From contig OY997594.1 of assembly GCA_963921825.1 (NCBI GenBank), forward strand, positions 997,001 through 1,061,000: a DNA stretch of 64,000 nucleotides. Direction: 5' to 3'. Each line of letters starts with the position of its first letter. Position 1 is the first letter of the stretch. Positions 11,810 through 22,400 of the stretch are shown here, one piece after another. This stretch comes from Erodium maritimum. Taxonomy: Eukaryota; Streptophyta; Magnoliopsida; Geraniales; Geraniaceae. The notes beneath the pieces were generated by a model, which was not told the DNA's origin, ran no database searches, and worked only from the letters and a program-made list of their open reading frames with translations. The translations under genes and the position numbers were made by a program.

Positions 11810-12955
11810 TAAAGCATTTCTAATTTTTAATAAAGTTGTTGGTTGATAGAAACATTTAATATATTAAAATAATTTTATCAGTCGGCTGAAACAAAAAAAA
11901 ATCTAGTCACAAGACTGAAGGAAGGGATTGAAAGCAACAAAACAAACTTTTTTCTTTACAATTTTTCATTGACCGATGGATAATGGCGTTGGTGACCTTT
12001 TCGTCAACGAAATGTGTCACCAATTGACTGATAGAAGTATTTAATTATTTATTTTTCCTTCTTATTTTTGTTTCCATCAGTCAGTTATCGATCAATGGAT
12101 TGAAAATGCTCTTATCCCTAACGCACGATTATTAAAAAAAATGTTAGCTCCATTACAATTAAGGGTAACCCCAAATACTAACCCCAAATACAAAATTTGT
12201 ACCAAATGTTTTTGCAACTCTAAACGATAGATAGACGATTTTTTTACAAATTAACGATAAAAATTGTTTGCATCTGTTAAACTTTGTCAACTACGACCTG
12301 AAATGTCCATATATTATCCCTATTATTGATCTTTTGCCAAACTATCCTCGTAAACACCTAAGTTTTGGTGGCTTATAGCAAAAACTAATGTAAATAACAA
12401 ACATTAAACCGTCATCCTCGGTTTAGAGCTACGAAAAACACATAATACAAAAAATTCAGTTACCTGTTCGCGTTTTTAGTTGAATCGATCATTTAATATT
12501 TCAGTTGAGTTAACTCTTATACCTAACCAAAATAATTTCACGATTTATTTAATATAAGACCAAAGATGACATGATGTAATTATCCGTTACCATAACTTAT
12601 GACAGTAGAAATTATCCGCGCTGGCTGAGGAGAAAATGAAATGATCCGTTACTACTCAATAGTCAATACAGCACTAGTAAATTAATATAGTTTAATTTAA
12701 TTAAATCTGCCACTCTATTGCTACTCTACACTCAACTACAATACTACATGATGACGCACGCTAATCCGACAACTACTACCCAAAACGCGGCCACGAGCAT
12801 CCACCTGTCATCATACCCATATGTTTATGTATTATGTTTGACTTCATTTATGAAGTTTGGCCAAAAAATTGTTTTGAAGTAATAGATGATGTAATCTACA
12901 AGAAGGTATGTGGGTATTTGTAAGTTTTTAGGTTTTTATTTTTTCTTTTCCTACG

Positions 12956-13518
12956 TATATATGTTTATTAAGTGTTTAATTTGTTCATATATTTTCTATG
13001 TAAGACTTATATTTCAACACTCTCTCATGTGTAGGACTTAACATCTATACGTGGGTTATAATAGGACTGGACATCTGACATATAAACAGGAAACTACATG
13101 GTGGAGGTGACAAACAAGTCATAGACTGAACCAACTCTACTACCATGTTAAATTTAGGCCACTCATATCAAGTCGGGCTTCCAAAACTAAAAGATCAACC
13201 TTATTAGTTGGGTGTGGTCCTAATCTTTATAAGAAGCTTATTATTCTTATATTTTCCCGATGTGTGTTCAATTTCAACACTCTCCCTCACGTGTAGGACT
13301 GGACATCTACACATGGGGTATAGCAGGATTGGACATCTACATATGGACCAGAGACCACATACTGGAGGTAACAAACGGACTGTGGAACGAACCAGCCCTG
13401 ATACCATGTTAAAGTCCAATCCAACTCAAAAACTCGAACTGATGGGTAGAGGCACTGATATGCTTATCAAGTGTTCAATTCGTTCATACACTTTCTATGT
13501 GAGACTTATACTTAAACA
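12956..13518 (-). mobile_element. Tandem TRIM retrotransposon: three LTRs, two internal domains
   Basis: LTR copies are at about 12956-13019 (truncated), 13146-13279 and 13407-13518, separated by internal domains 13020-13145 and 13280-13406. On the minus strand each internal domain opens with a primer-binding-site-like TGGTATCAGGGCTGG (intact in the right copy, degraded in the left). Each ends in a purine-rich tract, GTGAGGGAGAG or GAGAGAG. Internal domains of about 125 bp have no coding room, so this is a terminal-repeat retrotransposon in miniature. LTR-internal-LTR-internal-LTR arrays are known for TRIMs. The same family occurs at 54443-54756. Confidence 0.8.
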
Positions 13519-14110
13519 TGAACGGAAAAAAGAATTTGAAAAAATGCATCGTTAAGATAACGAGAAAGAAAAACATGCTAAGGTATTGATTTGCAAGTAA
13601 AAGAATTTTAGAATGATGAGCTAAAATTTTGCCTAAACTTCTTGAAGTAAAATTAACTTTTGGACTAGACTGACAATTATTTCGCTAAAATAGCAAGGAA
13701 AAAAACATATTGCTTGTAGAAACTTTATCATCAGGTCATGTTTAATTTATCATGACGTATGCAACAAACAAAATATAGAGAAATTTTTTTGATGCATAAG
13801 TAGCTTATTTCAGCCTGGTTAATATGGGCCATCTGGGCCTAATGAGTAATGAGGTTCAGTCTTAGTAGAAGGGCTTTACTCTTTCAGCCCAACACAATGC
13901 AAAACAAAACCCTACCCTGAGCCCAACTGGGCCTTATTACTATACCTCTTCTTCCTGACACAACAATGGGAATATATGCACTTTATATATTTTTTTCTTC
14001 TAAAATAAGTATAAAAAACATTATAGGGATTAATAACTAAGTTTATTGAAAAAGGTCAAATTGTCAAAAAAAATTCTATTCTATTCATCATCCAAACAAA
14101 TAATAACTTA

Positions 14111-14618
14111 GGAGAAACCTCAAAAACACGCCCTCGAATGACCTTTGTTAGCAAGAACATATTGTGGTTACCTTTCTTTCTCAAAAACATGCTTATACCT
14201 TTTGTTTATTATCAAAAAGTAGCGACTTATGTTTATTATTTTTATTTTTCCGTTATTTTGGACGGAAAACGAACATGTGCTCGACACACAGTCTTTATAT
14301 TTATCATAAATACTGAAATTGTCCATATTTCTCTAGTCTAAATATTGGATATGGTCGTACGAGTGTTCAATTTCTTCTCCGGAATTTCATTTAGATGAGA
14401 GAAATAGGGACAACTATATTAATGATAAATATAAAGATTGTGTGTCGAGCACGTGTTCGTTTTCCGTCCAAAATAACGGAAAAATAAAAATAATAAACGT
14501 AAATCGCTATTTTTTGATAATAAACAAAAGGTATAAGCATGTTTTTGAGAAAGAATGGTAACCACAGTATGTTTATGCTAACAAAGGTCGTTCGAGGGCA
14601 TGTTTTTGAGGTTTTCCC
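14111..14618. mobile_element. Near-perfect hairpin Mutator-like MITE (508 bp)
   Basis: Two arms of about 230 bp (about 14111-14345 and 14385-14618) are inverted copies with few differences around a short centre. The ends read GGAGAAACCTCAAAAACACG and, inverted, GGGAAAACCTCAAAAACATG. The 9-bp target duplication AATAACTTA is perfect (14102-14110, 14619-14627). There is no coding capacity. Arm similarity and the intact duplication imply a recent insertion. Confidence 0.88.
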
Positions 14619-14871
14619 AATAACTTATTAACTTCCCGTAAGGTTAATACTAAATTTTCTTTATCAAGACTCGAATCTCGATTGTGGTCAGAAACTAAAA
14701 CGCTGAACTATTGGGCCTCTATTTCAACCTAATTTTCTCCAAATGATTCTCAAAATCACTGTCCCAACATGTTCTAGTAGAAAAGTGAACGGAGCAACCT
14801 GACTGAGCTCTAGCAGGCTCAGGTCTGACCAATCCTGATACCAAATATTGATATTACCTACTCTCATGTTA

Positions 14872-15331
14872 GAGCACTTGCAATACAGGCCGAATTGGGA
14901 GCAAATTCAACAAACAAATATATGAATTGTGGTTTCGGCGGTTTTAGGCTAATCGCTCATCTAGGGGCGAGGGATTCATCTACCTTGAGGTCACTAGTTA
15001 TGTAACACGTGGCTATTTGACTAGATTCGTCTATTAATCCTCTTTTTATGAGAGAGAAATGTATAAAGAAAAAGATGGTGCAGGTCTCAGGATAGTAACC
15101 ACGACCACCAAACCAAAGTCTAATAAAGATCCGAACAGAATGGCGAAAAACAACCAAAGAACACAAACCGCAAATCCACCACACTAACAAACAATGCTTC
15201 AAGGAATCGTTTGGGGTAACCTCGATCGGATTAGTGAACACCCGTCGTCAACATTATGGGTGACTGGACAAATAGGTCGGATTCATCCGGACTAATACCC
15301 CTCGAGTGGGCTAATCCCGTTAGAGATGCTC
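14872..15331. mobile_element. Probable Tourist-like element
   Basis: It starts GAGCACTTGCAATAC after TTA and ends GAGATGCTC before GTA. The ends match the GAGCATC...GATGCTC pattern of the other Tourist-like elements here. The inner repeat is weak, so the right boundary is uncertain. Confidence 0.45.
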
Positions 15332-15630
15332 GTAGAGACACAAAACAAAGAAACTCCTAATGTGTAGCTGACAAGACTCAGAACATCAAGAAATTCAAAC
15401 GTTCCACAGCGAAAAAAAGTCTCCTAGGCTCCATACCTTCCATTGGCATCTAGCAATACGAACACAACCTTTTCTTTACTCACAACAAGCCAAAAAGGCT
15501 CCTTCACATGTCTCTGTTTTGTAGCGAATTGAAAAAGCATTTTGAAACTCTGTTTACAGTTGGTTCTAACACCAACTACTCACGGGCTCATAATGTATCC
15601 TCAGAGTTCTGCTCATCTTTTTCTCAGTAC

Positions 15631-15645
15631 TTATATAATATATAT
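15631..15645 (+). promoter_or_regulatory. TATA box of the Ole e 1-like gene
   Basis: TTATATAATATATAT lies about 60 bp before the ATG, placing transcription start near 15660-15670. Confidence 0.65.
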
Positions 15646-15696
15646 ACACACACTCAAGAGTAAGGTTCTACAAGAACACTTCTTTCCTCTTCTCTA

Positions 15697-17133
15697 ATGG
15701 ATCTAATACTTCTCCTTCTGCTTCTACTTCTTCTATCGCCTACCTTGCTAGCCCGACCGTTGAAGCACACTACTCATATCACAGTAGCGGGCGTTGTCTA
15801 CTGTGATATTTGCTCCAACAATGGCTTCTCTAGACACAGCTATTTCTTACCAGGTAACGAATTGTTTCATAGACCCGACATTGTGATACTAAGTTCCAAG
15901 TTTTGTGTGGTTTTAGTCTTGTGTGTGATCAGGTGTTGATGTTAAACATCAAGAACATGGTGAACTACTTTTTTTAAAATACTAGTTGCGAACTTTTTCC
16001 CATCTGCAAATCCGTTATCTTTAACAAAAATCAGTATGTGACAATCACGTGACTTCAAAAAGCTTTCGGAAATGACAATTTTTCCCTTTACATTGTATGT
16101 GCTTTGGAATTTGTAACCGTCATGTATACATGTTTTGCAATTTGGAACCCTTATGTATACAGTTTTGCATGGTTACTTTCAACTTTTTGCCCCGTTTGTG
16201 GATTTGCAGTCGGAAAATAGTTCACCCATAGTATTTACAAAAAGAATAGTTCACCAGCAGTATTTGCAATTATCCCTAAAAGCGTTGTGATACTAAGTTC
16301 CAAGTGATGTGTGATTATAGTCTTGTGTGTGATCAGGTGTTGATGTTAACATAAAGTGCAAGTTCAAGGCAACCTCACCCAAGACAGCAGAGAAGGTGAC
16401 ATTCTCAGTGAACAGAACTACAGACAAGTATGGAGTGTACAAGCTGGAAATACCTTCAGTCGACGGGGTTGACTGCGTAGACGGGTTATCGATCCAGTCA
16501 ATGTGCCAAGCCACCTTGCTGGGAAGCTCCCCCGGATCCTGCAACATCCCCGCTGCAAAGACCACGACACATGAGATATCAGCAAAGTCCAAGCAAGACA
16601 GTATCTGTCTATACAGCTTGAACGCTATGAGCTACAAACCGTCAGAAACAAACGCTACACTATGTGCAACTGCAAGCAACAACGAGGAAATGGAAATGGA
16701 AATGAAAATGGAAGGTTCTTTTAATTCATCAAAGTTCTTCATCCCTTACTTTCCTCCATATGGTTTCTTTTGGCCCCCTTTGCCTCAATTTCCCTTCCCT
16801 CCATTACCTCCATTGCCCTTCCCTCCGTTACCTCAGTTACCACCTTTGCCATCACTACCCTTCCCTCCCCTGCCTCCTTTCCCGTTTTTTCCCTTGCCTC
16901 CATTTCCATTCCCATCTTACCCTCCATTTCCTCCAACCCCATCTATTTTCGCCCCGCCTCCACCACCAGCATTTGATCTACGAGACCCTAGAACTTGGAT
17001 ACCGAATCTCCCTCCACTCTCTTTCTCGTCTCCTCCTCCTCCACCACCTGCATTTAGCCTAACAGACCCTAGAACTTGGATACCGTATTTACCTCCATCT
17101 CCTCCTAATAGCCCTCAAAACCAAAAACCTTAA
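15697..17133 (+). CDS. Secreted Ole e 1 domain protein with proline-rich (extensin-like) tail
   Basis: Exons 15697-15853 and 16337-17133 join in phase to give 317 residues. A leucine-rich signal peptide (about 1-19) is followed by the Ole e 1 fold: VAGVVYCDIC, then Cys at 36, 39, 60, 99, 109 and 121, with VTFSVNRTTDKYGVYKLEIP in the middle. From about residue 195 the protein becomes a Pro/Phe/Leu tail of LPPLPxFPFP-type repeats and ends with two copies of a DPRTWIP-centred unit. The family is apoplastic or cell-wall associated and is often found in pollen, pistil or root tissues; the exact role here is unknown. The single intron contains a MITE and a duplicated splice acceptor (see 15881-16349). 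A short ATGGAAATGGAA run just before the tail codes for a Met/Glu stretch. Confidence 0.85.
15881..15945 (+). repeat. 65-bp direct duplication, left copy, with spare 3' splice site
   Basis: It matches 16285-16349 at 61 of 65 bases. Both copies contain GTGTGATCAG followed by GTGTTGATGTTAA, that is the 3' end of the intron plus the first codons of exon 2. Using this left acceptor (exon start 15933) would reach a TAG at 15983-15985. Confidence 0.85.
15946..16276. mobile_element. Mutator-like MITE, family A, copy 2
   Basis: The right end GCAATTATCCC, GGTGAAC motifs near both ends and the GCAATTTGGAACCCTTATG core match copies at 1086-1458 and 37387-37775. The left terminus is truncated. It lies between the two 65-bp host duplicates inside the Ole e 1-like intron. 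Confidence 0.7.
16285..16349 (+). repeat. 65-bp direct duplication, right copy, with the working 3' splice site
   Basis: The acceptor ATCAG ends at 16336 and leads into the open exon that continues the Ole e 1 domain (VDVNIKCKFK). It differs from the left copy at four bases. Confidence 0.85.
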
Positions 17134-19497
17134 TACCAAGTGTGCCTTTCCCTTTTTCTTAATTTAATCATTTATTCTGTGTGTTTTTATCTAAAAGATA
17201 TTATGTTCATTGCTTGGTTTCAGAATCAATTGTTTGAGCAGTTTCATAGAGTTTGAAGTACAGAAACTAGAAAGAGGAATGTATTAGGATTTTTAGTAAA
17301 GTCTGTGAAGTTAACAGCCAACAGGCGTAGTTGCTTGATGCATCTAATACTCAGCCGCAAGTCCCCAAAGTTTCATAAATGACTCCATAAATCTTATACT
17401 TGAGCTTTAATGTTCAACTTACATATCATGCCGGTATTGTCCTTTAGAACCTTTACATCTTGCAGGACTCCATATTCTCAACATTGATGTCTCTTAACAC
17501 GTGATACTATTAACTCACTACTAGGAAAGGAAAATTGGCACACCCACTTCTTAGATGAAACTAATCTTAGACATATACAGAGCAGTCTACTTAGACAGTT
17601 CATCTCCCTACTTTTGTGCTTCCCTTTCTAAACCAGATATAGGAACAAAAACACATTTTACTCAAGAACAACAACTTCTTATCTAACTCGTATAGGTCAA
17701 CGGGTGTGCAAAATATTCGTTATCTGATCTGAATATCCATTTACTCACCCACCCCATTGGCCATGACAGTACACTAGTTCACTTGTTTGAGTAAGTAAAA
17801 CACTTTCCTCACAGAAGCAAGGTTAGGACTACAGTTGCATACATATAGATCCTCTAAAGCTCTCCTACACTTGATTTCTAACAAACAAAAAATTAGCAAA
17901 GCTGCTAATAGTTAACCTAACAATTACAATTCTAACAATCTAAGTTGATCCTCATATCCAATAAAACAAAATTGAAGAAATTACAGATCTGAACCCTAGA
18001 AATGCATGTGCTCAAACTGAAATCTACTCCTCACGTGAAGCTAATCAATGGTGAAACAATCAACACAGCAAGAGAAATTGAACAAAGAAAATTAAAAATA
18101 ATCACGGATCTACAACTATACCTCAGTTGACAGCTCGAAACTGTTGGCGCAATTCAATGGCAGATTCCAGTAGCAAGTCTCCGATTCGTGCTAGAAACAG
18201 CTGTGATTACACAATAAGGTTACGATCAAAATCAACATATATGCGTCGTTTTTTTCGAATCGAACAACAGAAGGTTCGTACTAATCGCTAATTGAAAGTT
18301 AAATCGGTAAACCTGTTCCGTCAAGAAAATCGTATCGTCGTGTTTGTTTGCTGAGAAAATTGAAGCAAGCCGAGAGAAGTGAACACCGAAGTTTCTCATC
18401 CGCTGCAACTATACCTCTGTTGACAGCTAGAAACTGTTGGTGCAATTCAATGGAAGATTCTAGTATCAAGTCTCGGATTCGTGCTAGAAAACGTTGCAAT
18501 TTCACAACGAGATTACGATCAGAATCAACAGGTTCGAGAAATTTAAATCGTGCAATAAAATCCACAAAAAATTGAAGATCCGTACTAATTGAATGTTGAA
18601 TTGGTAAAGCTACTTCGTCAAGGAAAATCGTGTTTGTTTCCTGAGAAAATTTAAGCAAGCCGATAGAGATGAACATCAAAGGTTCTGATTCGAATTGTTT
18701 TTGTGATTCACTGAAAATTTCCTTTTAGCTAATTGGATTCGGCGCGTATTTATGATTGGAATTTGGTTTTGGAGGGTAAACAGAAACGACATGTCGGAGT
18801 GCCAAACTATTATTAACAATTGATTTGTCGTTTTGTACTGCCAAATTATATATTATATGGTTTGAATTTTGAGATTGAACTCGTTTGATAACAAATTAAA
18901 TTCAGTTAGATTTTTCAAAACTTAACGGATAACCAACCATTTTGGGTTTTCATATCATAAGAAACAAAGTGAGCCGTAGAGCATTTACCATTACTGTCAA
19001 AATCGGCTAGGAGGCCGGGGTCGACGATTGTTAGACATGGGTCGACTGGGTGGGTAGACGAAAGTAGTTACTAAGATAAGAGGAAACGATCTGTCTCTTC
19101 ACATAGAAATCACCCGATCTTATTGACGCCCAATCAACCGTCCAATTTCATATGATAATCGACCAACCTCCTCGCTCTCTAAAGTAATCGACCGCCCACT
19201 ATGTTTGTTCTTACAAAATCATAAATCAACTATGCATAACCAACCAGGACAATGACTGAATCACTATGATTGTCAACAATACAATTGATCGAAACAAAAT
19301 CATAAATTGACTATACATAAGCAACCAAAATGATGATTGAATTATTATGATTGTCAATAAACACATTGACCAATTTGATTCATTTGCCTATATATATATT
19401 TAAAAAATATATAATACTAATTCTAATGCTTCATCCACAGATAATTCACATTAACTCCATATAGAAGGTAACCAAAATGTCTTCTATATAGAGTGCT
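17134..19497. other. Intergenic interval between the Ole e 1-like and MORC genes
   Basis: It contains the 3' UTR of the Ole e 1-like gene, a tandem duplication with weakly coding-like minus-strand sequence (18110-18690) and AT-rich DNA. No other gene is seen. Confidence 0.55.
18110..18690 (-). repeat. 293-bp tandem duplication with a coding-like minus-strand segment
   Basis: ATACCTC-GTTGACAGCT recurs 293 bp apart (18118, 18411), and the similarity runs over the whole unit. On the minus strand both copies encode an ARI-DL-LES-IEL-QQF-AVN-like segment. In the right copy this belongs to a 126-residue open frame (18299-18679). In the left copy it ends in a stop after AVN. I do not recognise the family. 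It could be a small hypothetical gene or a decayed duplicate. Confidence 0.5.
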
Positions 19498-22400
19498 TCA
19501 AAGCCTCTCAACCTTGCAATCCAAAACCTCCCCACATAGCTCTCCTCTTCTTTGAACCAGCTTCTCTACAGTCTCACGAGCAACCTACAACACAAGAACA
19601 GAACAGCCCATAAATTTCTCAATCATAAGAAAGCACAAATATAGAGAAGAACAAAAAAGGTTAATGTAAAACACACGGTCACATTTACGATAAATACAAA
19701 AAAACGTTGACTTCGTTAGTTTGATCACGTTTTTTATACGTGTCTTCACATATTTTCTTCACATCGTTAGCCAAAGTAGTGAAGTCAGTTGTTTTTTGTA
19801 GGGTTAATTGCTAAAAGTTACATTATGTATTGTCCACGTGTGAAAAACTATATTATGTATTGTCCACGTGCGGAAAACTACATTATTTATCGTCCACATC
19901 CCTAACGTTAACAGAATATTCCAAATTTTGTAAGTAAACGACGGTGTTCAAAAGATAGTGTAGTTTAAAAGCTTGGACAATACATAATGTAGTTTTTCGC
20001 AAGTGGACAATACATAATGTAGTTTGTAGCAATTAACTTTTTTTTTGTATTTAAGGGGTATTTATGATATAAAAGGTTAGCGGGAATGTGTGTTTGCAGA
20101 TCAAAAGTCGTGAAGAATAGTATGATTTTAACGTTTTCCCCGCAACCAAAAAAAGTAAAGAAGTGTGACAAACCCGTATTTTGTTCTTCAAGCCCTCCAC
20201 GCTCTCGTCCCTCTCAAACCTCTCCTGCGTAATCAGCATGATCGTGGCTTCTTGCTCGTCGTTTATTTTCTTCACAATCTCATTGGCCTCAACAAGCTGC
20301 ATTGGTTCAAACACAAAAGGTTAAAACCAAACATCCTTGTGATTTTTTGTCGTTGTAAATAACTACCTAATAGAACAAAATTCATCAAAAATATTCATAT
20401 TAACTTCATAATCACCTTCTTTTCCAGAGATTTACGCTTCTCTCTCATCTGATATAACTCGTTAAACATAATGATCGATGCGCTTCCTCCTATTTGCATT
20501 AATCTGCATAGAAAGTTACGATAATTAGATGGTGAAGACGAGATAGTGAATGAAGTGAGTTGCATGAGAGCATTAGTCTGACCTCTTTCGGAGTGATCTG
20601 TTCTCTTCCAACAGTTTGCTTCTAACATCAGCATTGCTACTAGAGGCTGTGCATCCATGTTCATTATTAGGAGCGGGCTGTGAATTGAATGGGAAGGTTA
20701 GAAACAAAAATATTTTGAAGTTAATATGATTCAACTCAATCAGCCATAACCATATGCAGGGGTATTGACAGAAATACGAGTAATTTAAACTATTTGCAGG
20801 TTGCTACCCTATACTTTTTTAGTTGTATTGTTAGCTAAAGTTTATTGTAACTAATAGAAAAAGAAAGTACAAGGTAACAATGTTATTATGTGTTTTTTTT
20901 CTAGTTTTAAAAATGACAAAAATAACCTTCTTCCTTTAGACTCTCAAGATTTTTGTAAGGGTAGTATAGTCTTCTTTATTAGACTTTAACTTTGTTAAAG
21001 ACAGTGCAGCTAAAAGAAAACACAAGATGATAATCTGTTACAAAATAAAGATAACAGTCATAATAAAACATCCCATGTTGATTCCTATACATATATATAT
21101 ATATAGAGAGAGGCAGTTAACATGTTGATCTAAGGTCCAGATTGATTGGGTTATATTATATTCGTATATATATACATAGAGGTACATTCATGGTACAAAC
21201 TAATAACTCAACTAGATCACACAAAAAAAATGGTTTTTACTTGAAACCTATCATCTCTATATATGTGTGTGTAATGAATCCATTGCTGGGATGGAATGGA
21301 AATGCAATAAAATTTTACCGTTGAATTCGAAGACTCGGCAATGTGATCCTCATGCACAGGCTGCTGTGGTCTACAGAATTTTACCTTCGAATTTGAGGAC
21401 TCTGCAATATTGTGATCCTCGTAATTGCGCTGCTGATTTGTACAGACTTCCTCACGAGGAAGACTTTTGTTTTGCTTCACAGTATCCGGAGGCTGTGATC
21501 TATTGTTAGAGTTCTTACAAGGATTCATTCTAGAAGCTTCAGGCATAGAGGATTTTTCTTTTGGCACTGGTCTTTGTTCAGAGTCTTGCTCAGGTTTTCG
21601 TGCAACGTAACCAATCTCGTGGCTATGTGCATGCCTAGAGAAAACAATTTCAGTATAGTTAGATATCGAGCAGCAAAAAAGGCGTATATGTGAGCAAAAG
21701 TGGATGAGGAAACAAACCAGTATTTCTTTTGTATTACGCAGAGTCGTTCTAAGAGTCTTGCATGTGCTACTGAGTTCTCAAAGCCTTGTTTATCATGAGC
21801 TGGTTTGACAAAATTTGCTTCTATTACACCTGTTACAAAAAACAAAACCAAGCATGTTGAGCAAAAATTGGTAGCTTGAACCACACCAATAAGAACAAAC
21901 TAATTATAGCAAGTTCTTAAAAAAGATGAAGACAGTACTATGTATAGTTTTGTTGCAATGCAAGAAAGTTTACCTATAACCCCACGGCCACCACTTCCCG
22001 CAGCATGCCAAACTCGGCAGAATGGCTGATAAGAGAAAAAAAATGTTTAGTTCAAAAGTCGGATTGAAATACATGAGTTAATTGCATATAACTACCTATA
22101 TGAATTACCCACAAACACATGACCTGTGTATGTCATGTGACGGAAAAAATCTAAAATTGTGATGGTATCTCTCTATTTTGTATGATGGTGACACGATGAA
22201 ATTCATAAGGGTAGTAATGTGTTTGTAGACAATTTTATATAGGTAGTTATGTGCAATTAATGCTTAGAGCATCTCCAATGCAAATAGTCCCGCCTGAGCT
22301 AGTCTAGGGTTATAACAAGTATTTAGCAAGAGATAAACTGTAAGAGTTGGGCTAATGAAAAATGTCACACAATGAGAATAGGCCAGGAGGCTAGACTAAT

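Larger units (their letters stand above)
11306..15630. other. Intergenic interval rich in mobile elements
   Basis: It follows the glutaredoxin 3' UTR (to about 11500) and has no credible gene. It contains a Tourist-like element, old foldback remnants at about 12160-12450, a tandem TRIM, a site II/telo-box cluster at 13815-13935 without an obvious gene, a 508-bp hairpin MITE and another Tourist-like element. Confidence 0.6.

Noticed and set aside
21217..21567. MORC exon continuing past SSNST into IPSQQWIHYTH
   Set aside because: A donor at 21318/21317 ends the exon in phase with PAPNNEHG at 20677. The continuation is AT-rich, unlike the family, and ends in a chance stop.
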